A stretch of DNA of 64,000 bases from Sporisorium sorghi (Eukaryota > Basidiomycota > Ustilaginomycetes > Ustilaginales > Ustilaginaceae), in contig JALCCG010000029.1 in NCBI GenBank assembly GCA_023212695.1, positions 58,664 through 122,663 on the forward strand. The letters are read 5' to 3'. The notes under the pieces were generated by a model. It was given only the letters and a program-made list of their open reading frames with translations, was not told the DNA's origin and did no database searches. The position numbers and the translations under genes were made by a program. Below, one piece after another: positions 30,678 to 38,853 of this stretch (positions are counted from its first letter, which is position 1; each line of letters opens with the position of its first letter).

Positions 30678-32642
30678 ATGATTCCCGTCAAGCTTACCAA
30701 CTATCCCCGTGAGGACCTGCTTCGCCGCGGTAAGGATCGTGGACCCCACGTATACCCTTTTCGGGATCCTCTGCTCGAGAACAAGTACAGCAAGCTCATG
30801 TTGCCTGCGACGGAGCATGCTGTCGAGGGGCAGATGACCCATCCCGCCCTCCAAAACACCTGGTTCGACGTCAAGACCACCCACTTTACCGCCAACGCTA
30901 GAGGCACCATCCAGCGTTGGCCGTTTGGAAAGACTACGGTGGAGCAGACACTGGGTCATATGCCCTCGGACCGCGGCCGTCTGAATCTCGAAGATCTTGG
31001 CGGCGTTCAGGAGGCCCTCGAGAAAGCAGGCGAGAATGCCAGCTCGGCACAGTCTTCGTTGCCATCCTCGGCCACATCGTCGGCGCAGGATTCGTTGCCA
31101 CCCTCGACGCCATCCTCGGCCCCATCCTTGGCCCCAGCCTTGGCCCCAGCCTTGGCCCCAGCCTTGGCCCCAGCCTTGGCCCCAGCCTTGACGCCTCTTC
31201 CCTTCCCTGCAGTGCTTGCCCCCGAGATCACAAACACACGTGTGAGGGAATACAAGTTTGTTGTTTCCAAGGATCTGCGAAAAGTGCTGAGGGAGTGGGC
31301 GGAGAGCTACGTCATCACAAAGAACGAGGCGATTCGACGGGTCAACAGCATGGATACTGTTCCCAGCGAGTATGATCTGTACAAAGAGCTGGTCAACAAC
31401 ACGAGCTCTTTTGTTGCAGAGCAGAAAGCCGCAAAAGGGATCATGCTGAATAAATGCCCTACCCAAGTCCGTCGCACAGCTGTCCTGGAGGCTGTCGCTG
31501 CACGCAAGTCACTGCTGACCAGGCACAAGAAAGGCAAGAAAGTGCCTGAGATCAAGCCTGTCAAGCTGTCGCGCGACTTTGTCCTCACGTTCCCAAAGAC
31601 CTCTGGCTTTGTCTCATTCGAACGAAACAAGCCCTCGGATAAGTGGAACAACCCTCGGCTGTGCATGACGCCCCAGCTTCTTGGCAGTCGAGGTGTCAGT
31701 CCGTACGTCGACATGCGAGTCAGTGGTCAGAAAAATCGGCAATGGCTCTACGACTTGCTCCAGACAGAGGACGAGGGCAATCTGACGGAGCGCTTCCCTA
31801 TGCGTCAGGAATGGCGCATCAAGCACGATGAAAAGGGTGATTTTTACCTGATCATGGCGTACAGGGTGAAAACCACGAAGCCAAAGGCCAAAACGACGCT
31901 AGGTGACAGCTCTAGCTCCCTGGTCATCTCTGTCGATCCTGGTGTTCACACTGCGCTCACTGCATATCACTCGGACGGTAAGGTGGTGGAAATTTGCAAC
32001 ACTGACGATGCAAAGCGGCTGGCGGATCTCAGGCTGGCCGCGGACAAGCTCCAGGCTCGTCGACTTCTCACAAAGGACCAGGTCGAGAAAAAAAGCGACG
32101 TCGACGCAGAGCCTCAAGAGCAGGTCGAGGAAAAGGACAACGTCGACAAGGCTCAGGGCAGCACGGGCGCGGCGCTTGCACTGCCAGCCAAGCAGCGTCG
32201 TCGGCTGCATAGTCAGGAGCTTCGCATTGACAAGCGCCACCACAACCTGGTCAAGGATATGCATCGACGGGCTGCCAATTACTTTGCTACAAGTGCAGAT
32301 GTGATTGTATTGCCTCGCATGGAGACCAGTGGGATGGTTAAAGGCAAGCGTCTCAGGAAGAGCACCAAGCGCAGCCTTTTGGGATACGCTCATTGCAAGC
32401 TGGTCGATCGGCTGTATGTCAAGGCGCACGACGTACAGCACGACAAGCGATACAACAACAAAAAATTGCTCTTGCTCGTTCAACCAGAGGCATACACCTC
32501 AAAGACCTGTGCCAACTGTGGCCACATCAACGACAAGCTCGGCTCAAAAAAGGTGTTTGAGTGCCCTCACCCTCAGTGCAGCTACATCGCCGACCGTGAC
32601 CACAACGGCGCCGTGAACATGCTCATCAAAGCCATGCGCTGA
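30678..32642 (+). CDS. Fanzor, eukaryotic TnpB-like RNA-guided endonuclease
   Basis: Encodes 654 residues from the ATG at 30678 (GCCATCGCC context; the frame extends upstream only through non-ATG codons). No intron is needed. The C-terminal third is an OrfB/TnpB-type RuvC nuclease. RuvC-I is SVDPG with Asp420. The RuvC-II strand VIVLP has Pro546 where TnpB has its glutamate. A substitute Glu604 lies in VQPEAYTSKTC. The zinc ribbon uses Cys611, Cys614, Cys629 and Cys634, and RuvC-III DRDHNGAVN has Asp641. The E-to-P swap with a new glutamate next to the ribbon is the rearranged active site described for Fanzors. N-terminal residues 1-100 and 180-410 probably form the recognition/wedge lobe. 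Between them is a Ser/Pro/Ala-rich linker (about 115-175) with LAPA repeats. Known relatives cut DNA guided by an RNA made from the 3' end of their own locus. No transposase is adjacent. The frame is intact, so it is likely active or recently so. Confidence 0.92.
   Translation: MIPVKLTNYPREDLLRRGKDRGPHVYPFRDPLLENKYSKLMLPATEHAVEGQMTHPALQNTWFDVKTTHFTANARGTIQRWPFGKTTVEQTLGHMPSDRGRLNLEDLGGVQEALEKAGENASSAQSSLPSSATSSAQDSLPPSTPSSAPSLAPALAPALAPALAPALAPALTPLPFPAVLAPEITNTRVREYKFVVSKDLRKVLREWAESYVITKNEAIRRVNSMDTVPSEYDLYKELVNNTSSFVAEQKAAKGIMLNKCPTQVRRTAVLEAVAARKSLLTRHKKGKKVPEIKPVKLSRDFVLTFPKTSGFVSFERNKPSDKWNNPRLCMTPQLLGSRGVSPYVDMRVSGQKNRQWLYDLLQTEDEGNLTERFPMRQEWRIKHDEKGDFYLIMAYRVKTTKPKAKTTLGDSSSSLVISVDPGVHTALTAYHSDGKVVEICNTDDAKRLADLRLAADKLQARRLLTKDQVEKKSDVDAEPQEQVEEKDNVDKAQGSTGAALALPAKQRRRLHSQELRIDKRHHNLVKDMHRRAANYFATSADVIVLPRMETSGMVKGKRLRKSTKRSLLGYAHCKLVDRLYVKAHDVQHDKRYNNKKLLLLVQPEAYTSKTCANCGHINDKLGSKKVFECPHPQCSYIADRDHNGAVNMLIKAMR
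31126..31190 (+). repeat. 12-bp minisatellite inside the Fanzor gene
   Basis: Five or more near-perfect copies of the 12-nt unit CTTGGCCCCAGC encode consecutive Leu-Ala-Pro-Ala units. They are preceded by diverged, longer copies of a CC-TCGGC-rich unit. Because the unit is a multiple of three, copy-number changes keep the frame. It falls in the linker between the N-terminal region and the nuclease core. Confidence 0.9.
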
Positions 32643-32966
32643 GGTGTTTCTCTTCCCCTAGCATGATGCTCTTTTAGCGAAATCTTCCATTCCTTGATGC
32701 CGCCGCCGCACGCCTACGCCCGCGCAATGACCCTTCCTAATCCAAGTGACCGTCGTCTCTACGCTGCTGCTGCAGGACGTTCGCCCTCTATCACTCACGT
32801 GTCGTTCGCGATCAACGCCCGTCGCTGCTGAGGAAGACAGCTCCGACTTGACCGACGCGTTGTTGGATCTGGCGTTCTTTGCTTGTTTCTCTGCATGGTC
32901 TCCGTCGTGGCGGCAAGCCGTCGCGTTACGTGAGTGTGAGAGGAAAGATGCATCGCCGATCAGCTC

Positions 32967-32994
32967 AAAAAAAAAAAAAAAAAAAAAAAAAAAA
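32967..32994. repeat. 28-nt poly(A) homopolymer
   Basis: Uninterrupted A run between the Fanzor and the ABC transporter. It could in principle be the tail end of an inserted sequence, but similar runs occur beside many other genes in the window. Confidence 0.9.
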
Positions 32995-33352
32995 GAAAGT
33001 GGGATTGGCTTGGCTGCGTGGTGTGCTGCCGCATTCGTGTGCTCGCCAGGATGGCTCTTTTTTCGGCAGAATGATGCGTGCGATGTACGCCCCGTAAGTT
33101 GATTTGTTCATTTGTGACTGCGCTTTCTCGTGTCTGACTTTTGTCACAAAAGAGCACGCCAGAAGATTACATCAGCACACCATTCTTTAGCTCCCCCACC
33201 TCTTCTCCATCCTCCTCCTCCTCCTCCTGCTCGTCCTCGTTATCTTATCTCGCCTGCTTTCCCCGCAGCAGGACAAGGCTAAGGCTCGAGCAGAACAGCT
33301 TGCATTTAGCCGAGGGAAGGACCAGCAGCGAGACCTTAGCGTCGGACGGATC

Positions 33353-33376
33353 GGATCACATCACGCGGCGTGATCC
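33353..33376. promoter_or_regulatory. Compound palindrome in ABC transporter promoter
   Basis: Two nested inverted repeats share this site: GGATCAC...GTGATCC as outer arms, and ATCACGC-G-GCGTGAT around a single central base. The site ends 77 bp before the transporter start codon. The symmetry suggests a dimeric regulator site, but no factor is identified. Confidence 0.4.
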
Positions 33377-33453
33377 TGCCCAGCACTAGAATAGCTGTAG
33401 CGGAGGTCGCACAATTCAAAGGCCTCAATCCATTGCGGCGCAGGGCAACAACA

Positions 33454-36400
33454 ATGGAGGGCTCAGCACCCGTCGAAGAGCTCGGCGCTCTGTCCACTTT
33501 CGATGCGTCCTTGCAATCCCACGGCGTCGGCGCGGATCCATTGCTAAGCGTGCCCCTTCGCTTCTTCTCTTCGACACTCGATGCATTGCAACGACGTCCG
33601 ACGCTTGCCAAACTCTGCGACAACCCTGAAGGATGGGGCCCTGTCTCCCAGAAGCGCGACCTCGACTTTACGCCGTGCTTCCAGGAAGCCGCATTCTGGG
33701 TCGCACCTGTCTTCCTCCTTGCCCTCTTTGGCGGCATTCAGCTCGCCATTCTCTCTAGACAGGAGCAGAGGTCTTTGACGCGCACATCTCGCACTCTCCT
33801 TTGGGCCAAGCATGTCGTCGTCGCGGCTCTTGCGGTTGCTGCCGCTTTCCAGGCCTCTCTTTCGTATGGCCTCTTCGCCAGACCGGGCGATTCGCTCTTG
33901 TTCTGGTCTTCGATCGTCGGTGTTCTGAGCTACTTGCTCGTTCTACCGCTTCAGCACTTTAACCACACGCGCTCTCGCCGCAGCTCGGATGTGCTCCTCC
34001 TCTTCTGGCTCGCGCATCTGCTGGCGGGCGTCGTCAAGCTTCGCACCTCGCTTACGCCGCCCTCGCCGCCCGTCAAGCACCAGCTCATCATCTTTGTCCC
34101 CTTGATCGTGCGCTTCGTCCTCGGCATTGTCGCCTTTGCACTCGAATGCGCCGGTGTCGAGGTCGGCTCAGAGCGCGATGTCGATCACAAGCGATCCTCT
34201 GTTGCCCAACCTCACACCAACGGTAACGGCTACCACGCCGTCTCCACCGACGCCAATGGCAGCTACTTCAGCGTCTTTTCCGATACCGACGCCGAAGCCA
34301 ACCCGGCCACAAGCAACGAGACCGTCGTCGACTCGGGCAAAGAGTGTCCCGTCGTCACCGCCAACCTTTTCAGCCGTGTGACGTTTCACTGGATGCAGCC
34401 GCTCATGACGCTCGGTGCCAAAAAGTTCGTCACCGAGGACGACATGTGGGCGCTTCCCGCCAACGAGGACGCTGAAAACCTCGGCCGCCGCTTCGACAAG
34501 TTCTGGAAGCAGACAAAGAACAAGACCACGGGCAAACCTGCCTTCTGGACCACCTTGGCCTACTCGTACGGCGGCCCTTTCCTCTTCGCTGCCGTCCTCA
34601 AGTCGGCACAGGATACGCTCGCCTTTGTCCAGCCGCAGATCCTGCGCAAACTGCTTCAGTTCGTGCAGAGCTACGACAGTGCCGACGCCAACCAGAGCGC
34701 CATGCAAGGTTACCTGCTGTCGGCTGCGCTCTTTGCCGTCGCCATTACCCAGACCTCGTTCCTGCACCAGTACTTCCAGCTCGTCTTTGTCACCGGCATG
34801 CGCGTGCGTGCCGGCCTCGTCAGCGCCATCTTCAAGAAGAGTCTTCGACTGTCCAATGAGGACCGCCGAGGCAGAGCCACGGGTGACATTGTCAACCTCA
34901 TGTCCGTCGACGCGACCCGCCTGCAGGATCTGTGCACCTACGGCCACATCGCCTGGTCTGCTCTCTTCCAGATGACTCTCGCTTTCGTGTCGCTCTACAA
35001 CCTGCTCGGCTGGCCCTCGTTTGTCGGTGTCGCCATCATGGTCGTCAGTGTGCCGCTCAACACCGCCCTCGCCCGCTACCTGCGTCGACTCAGCGAAAAG
35101 CAGATGAAGGTCAAGGACAAGCGCACGCGTCTCATGAACGAGATCCTCACCAACATCAAGTCGATCAAGCTGTTTGCCTGGGAGGAAGCCTTCACCCGCA
35201 AGCTCTTCAAGGTGCGCAACGACGAGGAGCTCAAGCTGCTGCGCACCGTCGGCGTCGTCTCGGCCTTCTTCAACTTCTTCTGGACCGCCATCCCCTTCTT
35301 TGTCTCGCTCGGCACGTTCGTTACGTACGCTTACACCAACCCAGAGCCTTTGACCGCCGACGTCATCTTCCCGGCGCTGGCCTTGTACCAGCTGCTGTCT
35401 TTCCCGATTGCCATGTTTGCTGGTATCATCTCGGCGCTGTTGCAGGCGCAGGTGTCGGCCAAGCGACTTTCCGACTTTTTCGATGCGGGCGAGCTCGACC
35501 CTACGGCGCGCAAGGTCATTCTCCCTGGCCAGCGCGAGCCTGTCAATCCGGACGCACCTTCGCGCCCGGACGACGTGCTCGATACGCTCAACGACTCGAA
35601 TAACCCCGCACACGAGCCTGAGCAGGATGACGAGGTGGTCATCATCCGCGATGGAGAGTTCAAGTGGTCGCGCTCGCAGCCCGTGCCTACGCTGCAGGAC
35701 ATCAACCTCAAGGTCAAGAAGGGCGAGCTGCTTGCGGTGCTCGGCAAGGTCGGTGACGGAAAGAGCTCGTTGCTCTCAGCAGTGCTGGGTGAAATGGTGC
35801 GCACCGACGGCGAGGCCATCGTCAAGGGCCGCACCGCCTACTTCACCCAGGGCGGTTGGTGCATGGGCGCCACGGTGCGCGACAACATTCTGTTCGGCCT
35901 CAAGTACGAGCCCGAGTTCTACCAGCGAGTCATAGATGCCTGTGCTCTGACGCCGGATCTCAATATCCTGCCCGAGGGTGATCGCACCGAGGTGGGCGAG
36001 CGCGGTGTCAGCCTGTCGGGTGGTCAGCGTGCCCGTATTGCACTGGCACGTGCGTGCTATGCCCGCGCTGATATTTACTTGCTCGACGACCCGCTCGCTG
36101 CGGTCGACGCCCATGTCGGTGCTCACATTTTCAAGCATGTCATCGGCCCTGAGGGCTTGCTGCGCAGCAAGGCTCGTATCCTGACGCTCAACTCGGTCGC
36201 ATGCCTTCCGCAGTGCGATCAGATCGTTTCGGTGCGTCGCGGTATTATTCTGGATGAACGCGGAACATACGACGAGGTGATGGCCAAGAAGGGCGATCTG
36301 TTCAACCTCATCACGGGTCTCGGCAAGCAGAGCGCTCGCGAAGAGGCGGCCGACGAGCAGACTGACGAGACGCCAGCCAAGGAGCTCGAAGTGGTCGACA

Positions 36401-38340
36401 TGGACAAGGAGCTCGACACGCACGGCCAGGGCGGCGAGGAGGGCCTCAAAGGGTCCAAGCTGCATCGACGCATCAGCTCCGCCTCGATGGCGCGTCCCAA
36501 GACCATGTCCAAGAGGCAGATCAAGCAGGACACGATCCGACAGCTCAAGGAGAGCTCGGCACCCAAGGAAAAATCCGAGCAGGGCAGCGTCAAGCCCGAA
36601 GTGTACCGCCAGTACATCAAGAGCTGCAGCGTGCTTGGCGTTGTTCTGTACATCCTTGCGCAGATCCTGTCGCAGGTGATGACGGTCTCGCGCGATGTGG
36701 TGCTCAAGCAGTGGAGCAAGGCCAACGAGAACGGCGGCGACGACAGCAGCAGCACGCGCTTCTACCTCACGCTGTATGGCATCGTGGGCATCTTGGCGTC
36801 CATCTGCATCTGCATCGCGCCGTTCATCCTGTGGACGTGGCTGGTGATTTCGAGTGCACGCAAGTTCCACGACAACATGTTCGAGGCGGTGCTGCGCAGC
36901 CCGCTGCAGTGGTTCGAGACGACGCCGACGGGCCGGCTGCTCAACCTGTTCTCGCGCGACGTCAACGTGATCGACGAGGTGCTGCCGCGCGTGATCCACG
37001 GACTTATTCGCACCATGACGGTGGTGCTGGGTGTTCTGTGCGTCGTCGCGTACTCGGTGCCGCCCTTCCTGATCGCGATCATCCCGCTGGCGTTTGCGTA
37101 CCGTGCTGTGCTGCGATACTATCTAGCCACGAGCCGCGAGCTCAAGCGTCTGGACTCGGTCAGCAAGACACCCATCTTCACGTGGTTCCAAGAATCGCTC
37201 GGCGGACTCAGCTCGATCCGTGCCTTTGGCCAAGAGGCGCGCTTCATCGCCACATCAGAAGCGCGTGTCGACCGGAACCAGCAGTGCTACTTCCCCGCTG
37301 TCTCGTGCAATCGCTGGCTGGCGGTGCGCATCGAGATGATGGGCTCTGTCATTATCTTCATTGCTTCGACGCTGGCTGTGTTCATTCGCACCAAGAACGG
37401 CAAGATGGACGCGGGGTTGTTGGGGTTGATGATGTCGCAGGCGCTCAGTACGACGCAGACGCTGAACTGGGTTGTGCGATCTGCGAGCGAGGTGGAGCAG
37501 AACATCGTCAGTGTGGAGCGGGTCATGTCGTACACGGACCTGGTGTCTGAGGCGCCGTACGTTGTTGCTGACGCAGCGCCGCCTGCGGAGTGGCCGAGTA
37601 AAGGCGAGGTACGTATGGAGTCGTATTCGACGCGCTATCGGCGGGAGCTGGGGCTGGTGCTGAAGAAGCTCGACCTGCAGATTCGCGCGGGCGAGCGGAT
37701 CGGCGTAGTCGGGCGAACGGGTGCGGGTAAGTCGAGTTTGACCCTCGCGCTGTTCCGCATCATCGAGGCGGCCGAGGGCCGGATCGTGATCGACGGCATC
37801 GACGTCTCGAAAATCGGACTCAGGGATCTGCGTTCGGCGATCGCGATCATCCCGCAGGACCCGCAGCTGTGGGAAGGCACTCTGCGCGAGAACCTCGACC
37901 CCACAGGACGCTCCGACGACGCCGCGCTCTGGAAGGCCCTCGAACAAGCACGCATGAAAGAACACGTCCAGTCACTCGACGGTGGGCTGGACGCACAGCT
38001 CACCGAAGGCGGCACCAACTTCTCCGCAGGCCAGAGACAGCTGATCTGCATCGCTAGAGCTTTTTTGCGCAACGCTAAGATCTTGGTGCTGGATGAGGCG
38101 ACGAGCGCGATCGATTTGGAAACGGACGCCCAGGTCCAGGCCATCGTGAGGAGCGAGTTCAAGGGTACTACGATCACGGTGGCGCATAGGCTGAATACCG
38201 TGATCGACTCGACGAGGGTGCTGGTGTTGAAGGATGGAGCGGTGGCGGAGTTCGATACGCCGGAGAGGTTGTTGGGTGATAAGGGGAGTATTTTCTTTTC
38301 GATGGCGTTGGAGGCTGGGTTGGTAAAGTTGGAGTCGTAG
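33454..38340 (+). CDS. ABCC-family (MRP/Ycf1-like) ABC transporter
   Basis: Encodes 1628 residues from the ATG at 33454; the frame extends upstream to a GTG, which is not a usual start in fungi. It has the full ABCC plan. A five-helix N-terminal TMD0 (about 80-230) is followed by the linker motif CPVVTANLFSRVTFHWMQPL near 305. TMD1 and NBD1 follow, with Walker A GKVGDGKSS near 763, signature LSGGQ near 854 and Walker B LLDDP with Asp in place of catalytic Glu. Then come a charged, Ser-rich regulatory linker (about 975-1045), TMD2, and NBD2 with Walker A GRTGAGKSS near 1420, signature FSAGQ near 1523 and intact LDEAT. The asymmetric active sites are standard for this family. Relatives in the vacuolar or plasma membrane export glutathione conjugates, heavy-metal complexes and drugs. 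A yeast Ycf1/Bpt1-like vacuolar role is likely but unproven. Confidence 0.93.
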   Translation: MEGSAPVEELGALSTFDASLQSHGVGADPLLSVPLRFFSSTLDALQRRPTLAKLCDNPEGWGPVSQKRDLDFTPCFQEAAFWVAPVFLLALFGGIQLAILSRQEQRSLTRTSRTLLWAKHVVVAALAVAAAFQASLSYGLFARPGDSLLFWSSIVGVLSYLLVLPLQHFNHTRSRRSSDVLLLFWLAHLLAGVVKLRTSLTPPSPPVKHQLIIFVPLIVRFVLGIVAFALECAGVEVGSERDVDHKRSSVAQPHTNGNGYHAVSTDANGSYFSVFSDTDAEANPATSNETVVDSGKECPVVTANLFSRVTFHWMQPLMTLGAKKFVTEDDMWALPANEDAENLGRRFDKFWKQTKNKTTGKPAFWTTLAYSYGGPFLFAAVLKSAQDTLAFVQPQILRKLLQFVQSYDSADANQSAMQGYLLSAALFAVAITQTSFLHQYFQLVFVTGMRVRAGLVSAIFKKSLRLSNEDRRGRATGDIVNLMSVDATRLQDLCTYGHIAWSALFQMTLAFVSLYNLLGWPSFVGVAIMVVSVPLNTALARYLRRLSEKQMKVKDKRTRLMNEILTNIKSIKLFAWEEAFTRKLFKVRNDEELKLLRTVGVVSAFFNFFWTAIPFFVSLGTFVTYAYTNPEPLTADVIFPALALYQLLSFPIAMFAGIISALLQAQVSAKRLSDFFDAGELDPTARKVILPGQREPVNPDAPSRPDDVLDTLNDSNNPAHEPEQDDEVVIIRDGEFKWSRSQPVPTLQDINLKVKKGELLAVLGKVGDGKSSLLSAVLGEMVRTDGEAIVKGRTAYFTQGGWCMGATVRDNILFGLKYEPEFYQRVIDACALTPDLNILPEGDRTEVGERGVSLSGGQRARIALARACYARADIYLLDDPLAAVDAHVGAHIFKHVIGPEGLLRSKARILTLNSVACLPQCDQIVSVRRGIILDERGTYDEVMAKKGDLFNLITGLGKQSAREEAADEQTDETPAKELEVVDMDKELDTHGQGGEEGLKGSKLHRRISSASMARPKTMSKRQIKQDTIRQLKESSAPKEKSEQGSVKPEVYRQYIKSCSVLGVVLYILAQILSQVMTVSRDVVLKQWSKANENGGDDSSSTRFYLTLYGIVGILASICICIAPFILWTWLVISSARKFHDNMFEAVLRSPLQWFETTPTGRLLNLFSRDVNVIDEVLPRVIHGLIRTMTVVLGVLCVVAYSVPPFLIAIIPLAFAYRAVLRYYLATSRELKRLDSVSKTPIFTWFQESLGGLSSIRAFGQEARFIATSEARVDRNQQCYFPAVSCNRWLAVRIEMMGSVIIFIASTLAVFIRTKNGKMDAGLLGLMMSQALSTTQTLNWVVRSASEVEQNIVSVERVMSYTDLVSEAPYVVADAAPPAEWPSKGEVRMESYSTRYRRELGLVLKKLDLQIRAGERIGVVGRTGAGKSSLTLALFRIIEAAEGRIVIDGIDVSKIGLRDLRSAIAIIPQDPQLWEGTLRENLDPTGRSDDAALWKALEQARMKEHVQSLDGGLDAQLTEGGTNFSAGQRQLICIARAFLRNAKILVLDEATSAIDLETDAQVQAIVRSEFKGTTITVAHRLNTVIDSTRVLVLKDGAVAEFDTPERLLGDKGSIFFSMALEAGLVKLES

Positions 38341-38853
38341 GCGGTATCGCTGCGTAGAAGGAGGTTGCGGGATACAGCTCAGAACTCTCTTGTTTTAGAT
38401 TGCACTCAATGGAAAGTTCTTTCTTTGTACAAAGTGTGTTTGACGACCCGAGATCAATGCAGTTGAGATGAACGACGAAGTTGAGATGCTGAGATCCAGC
38501 TTTCAGAGAGACGATGCTCTGCCCGCGTCGGGAGGAAGCTGTTGAGTTGTGCTGCGCAAAGCGACATGAATGAAAGGACAACTCAACGCGTCTCGAGGTT
38601 GGATTTTTTGGCGCAGCTTCGCGTGCGGAAAGTGTGGAAAGGGCGGAAACAAACACTTTTTTCGCACGTTCCAATGGATCAGCGCTTGCTCCTTCCCCAC
38701 CATCGCCTTCTTCCTCTTCGCGTTCAAGTGCAACGCATCGCAGCTACATCGGCAACATTCGACACGAACAAAGCGAGGATCACGCCTGCAAGAGCCGACG
38801 CAACGAAGCTCTGAAGAAGACCTCTAGCATCTCTTCCCTCTAGCAGCTGCGAA
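38341..38853. other. Intergenic region, ABC transporter to HAT1
   Basis: 513 bp between two plus-strand genes. It holds the 3' region of the transporter and the promoter and leader of HAT1. No further gene or distinctive repeat is seen. Confidence 0.5.

Larger units (their letters stand above)
32643..33453. other. Fanzor 3' flank and ABC transporter promoter
   Basis: This 811-bp interval holds no gene I can support. The first 100-200 nt are the place where a Fanzor guide RNA would be expected by analogy with known loci. A small hairpin-like AGCATGATGCT lies near 32661. A 28-nt A run occupies 32967-32994, and a CTCCTC-rich tract lies near 33190-33235. A 24-bp compound palindrome at 33353-33376 lies 77 bp upstream of the ABC transporter ATG. 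Confidence 0.5.

Noticed and set aside
30368..30700. 110-codon minus-strand frame overlapping the Fanzor start
   Set aside because: It opens at a non-ATG codon, includes the 35-bp duplication that would shift its frame between copies, and overlaps the Fanzor promoter and start.
31081..31200. Repeat array in the Fanzor considered as a CRISPR-like array
   Set aside because: Units are contiguous 12-mers without spacers and code in frame for LAPA repeats, so this is a coding minisatellite.
34168..35613. 481-codon minus-strand open frame inside the ABC transporter
   Set aside because: Antisense shadow of a GC-rich coding region, low-complexity and without recognisable domains.
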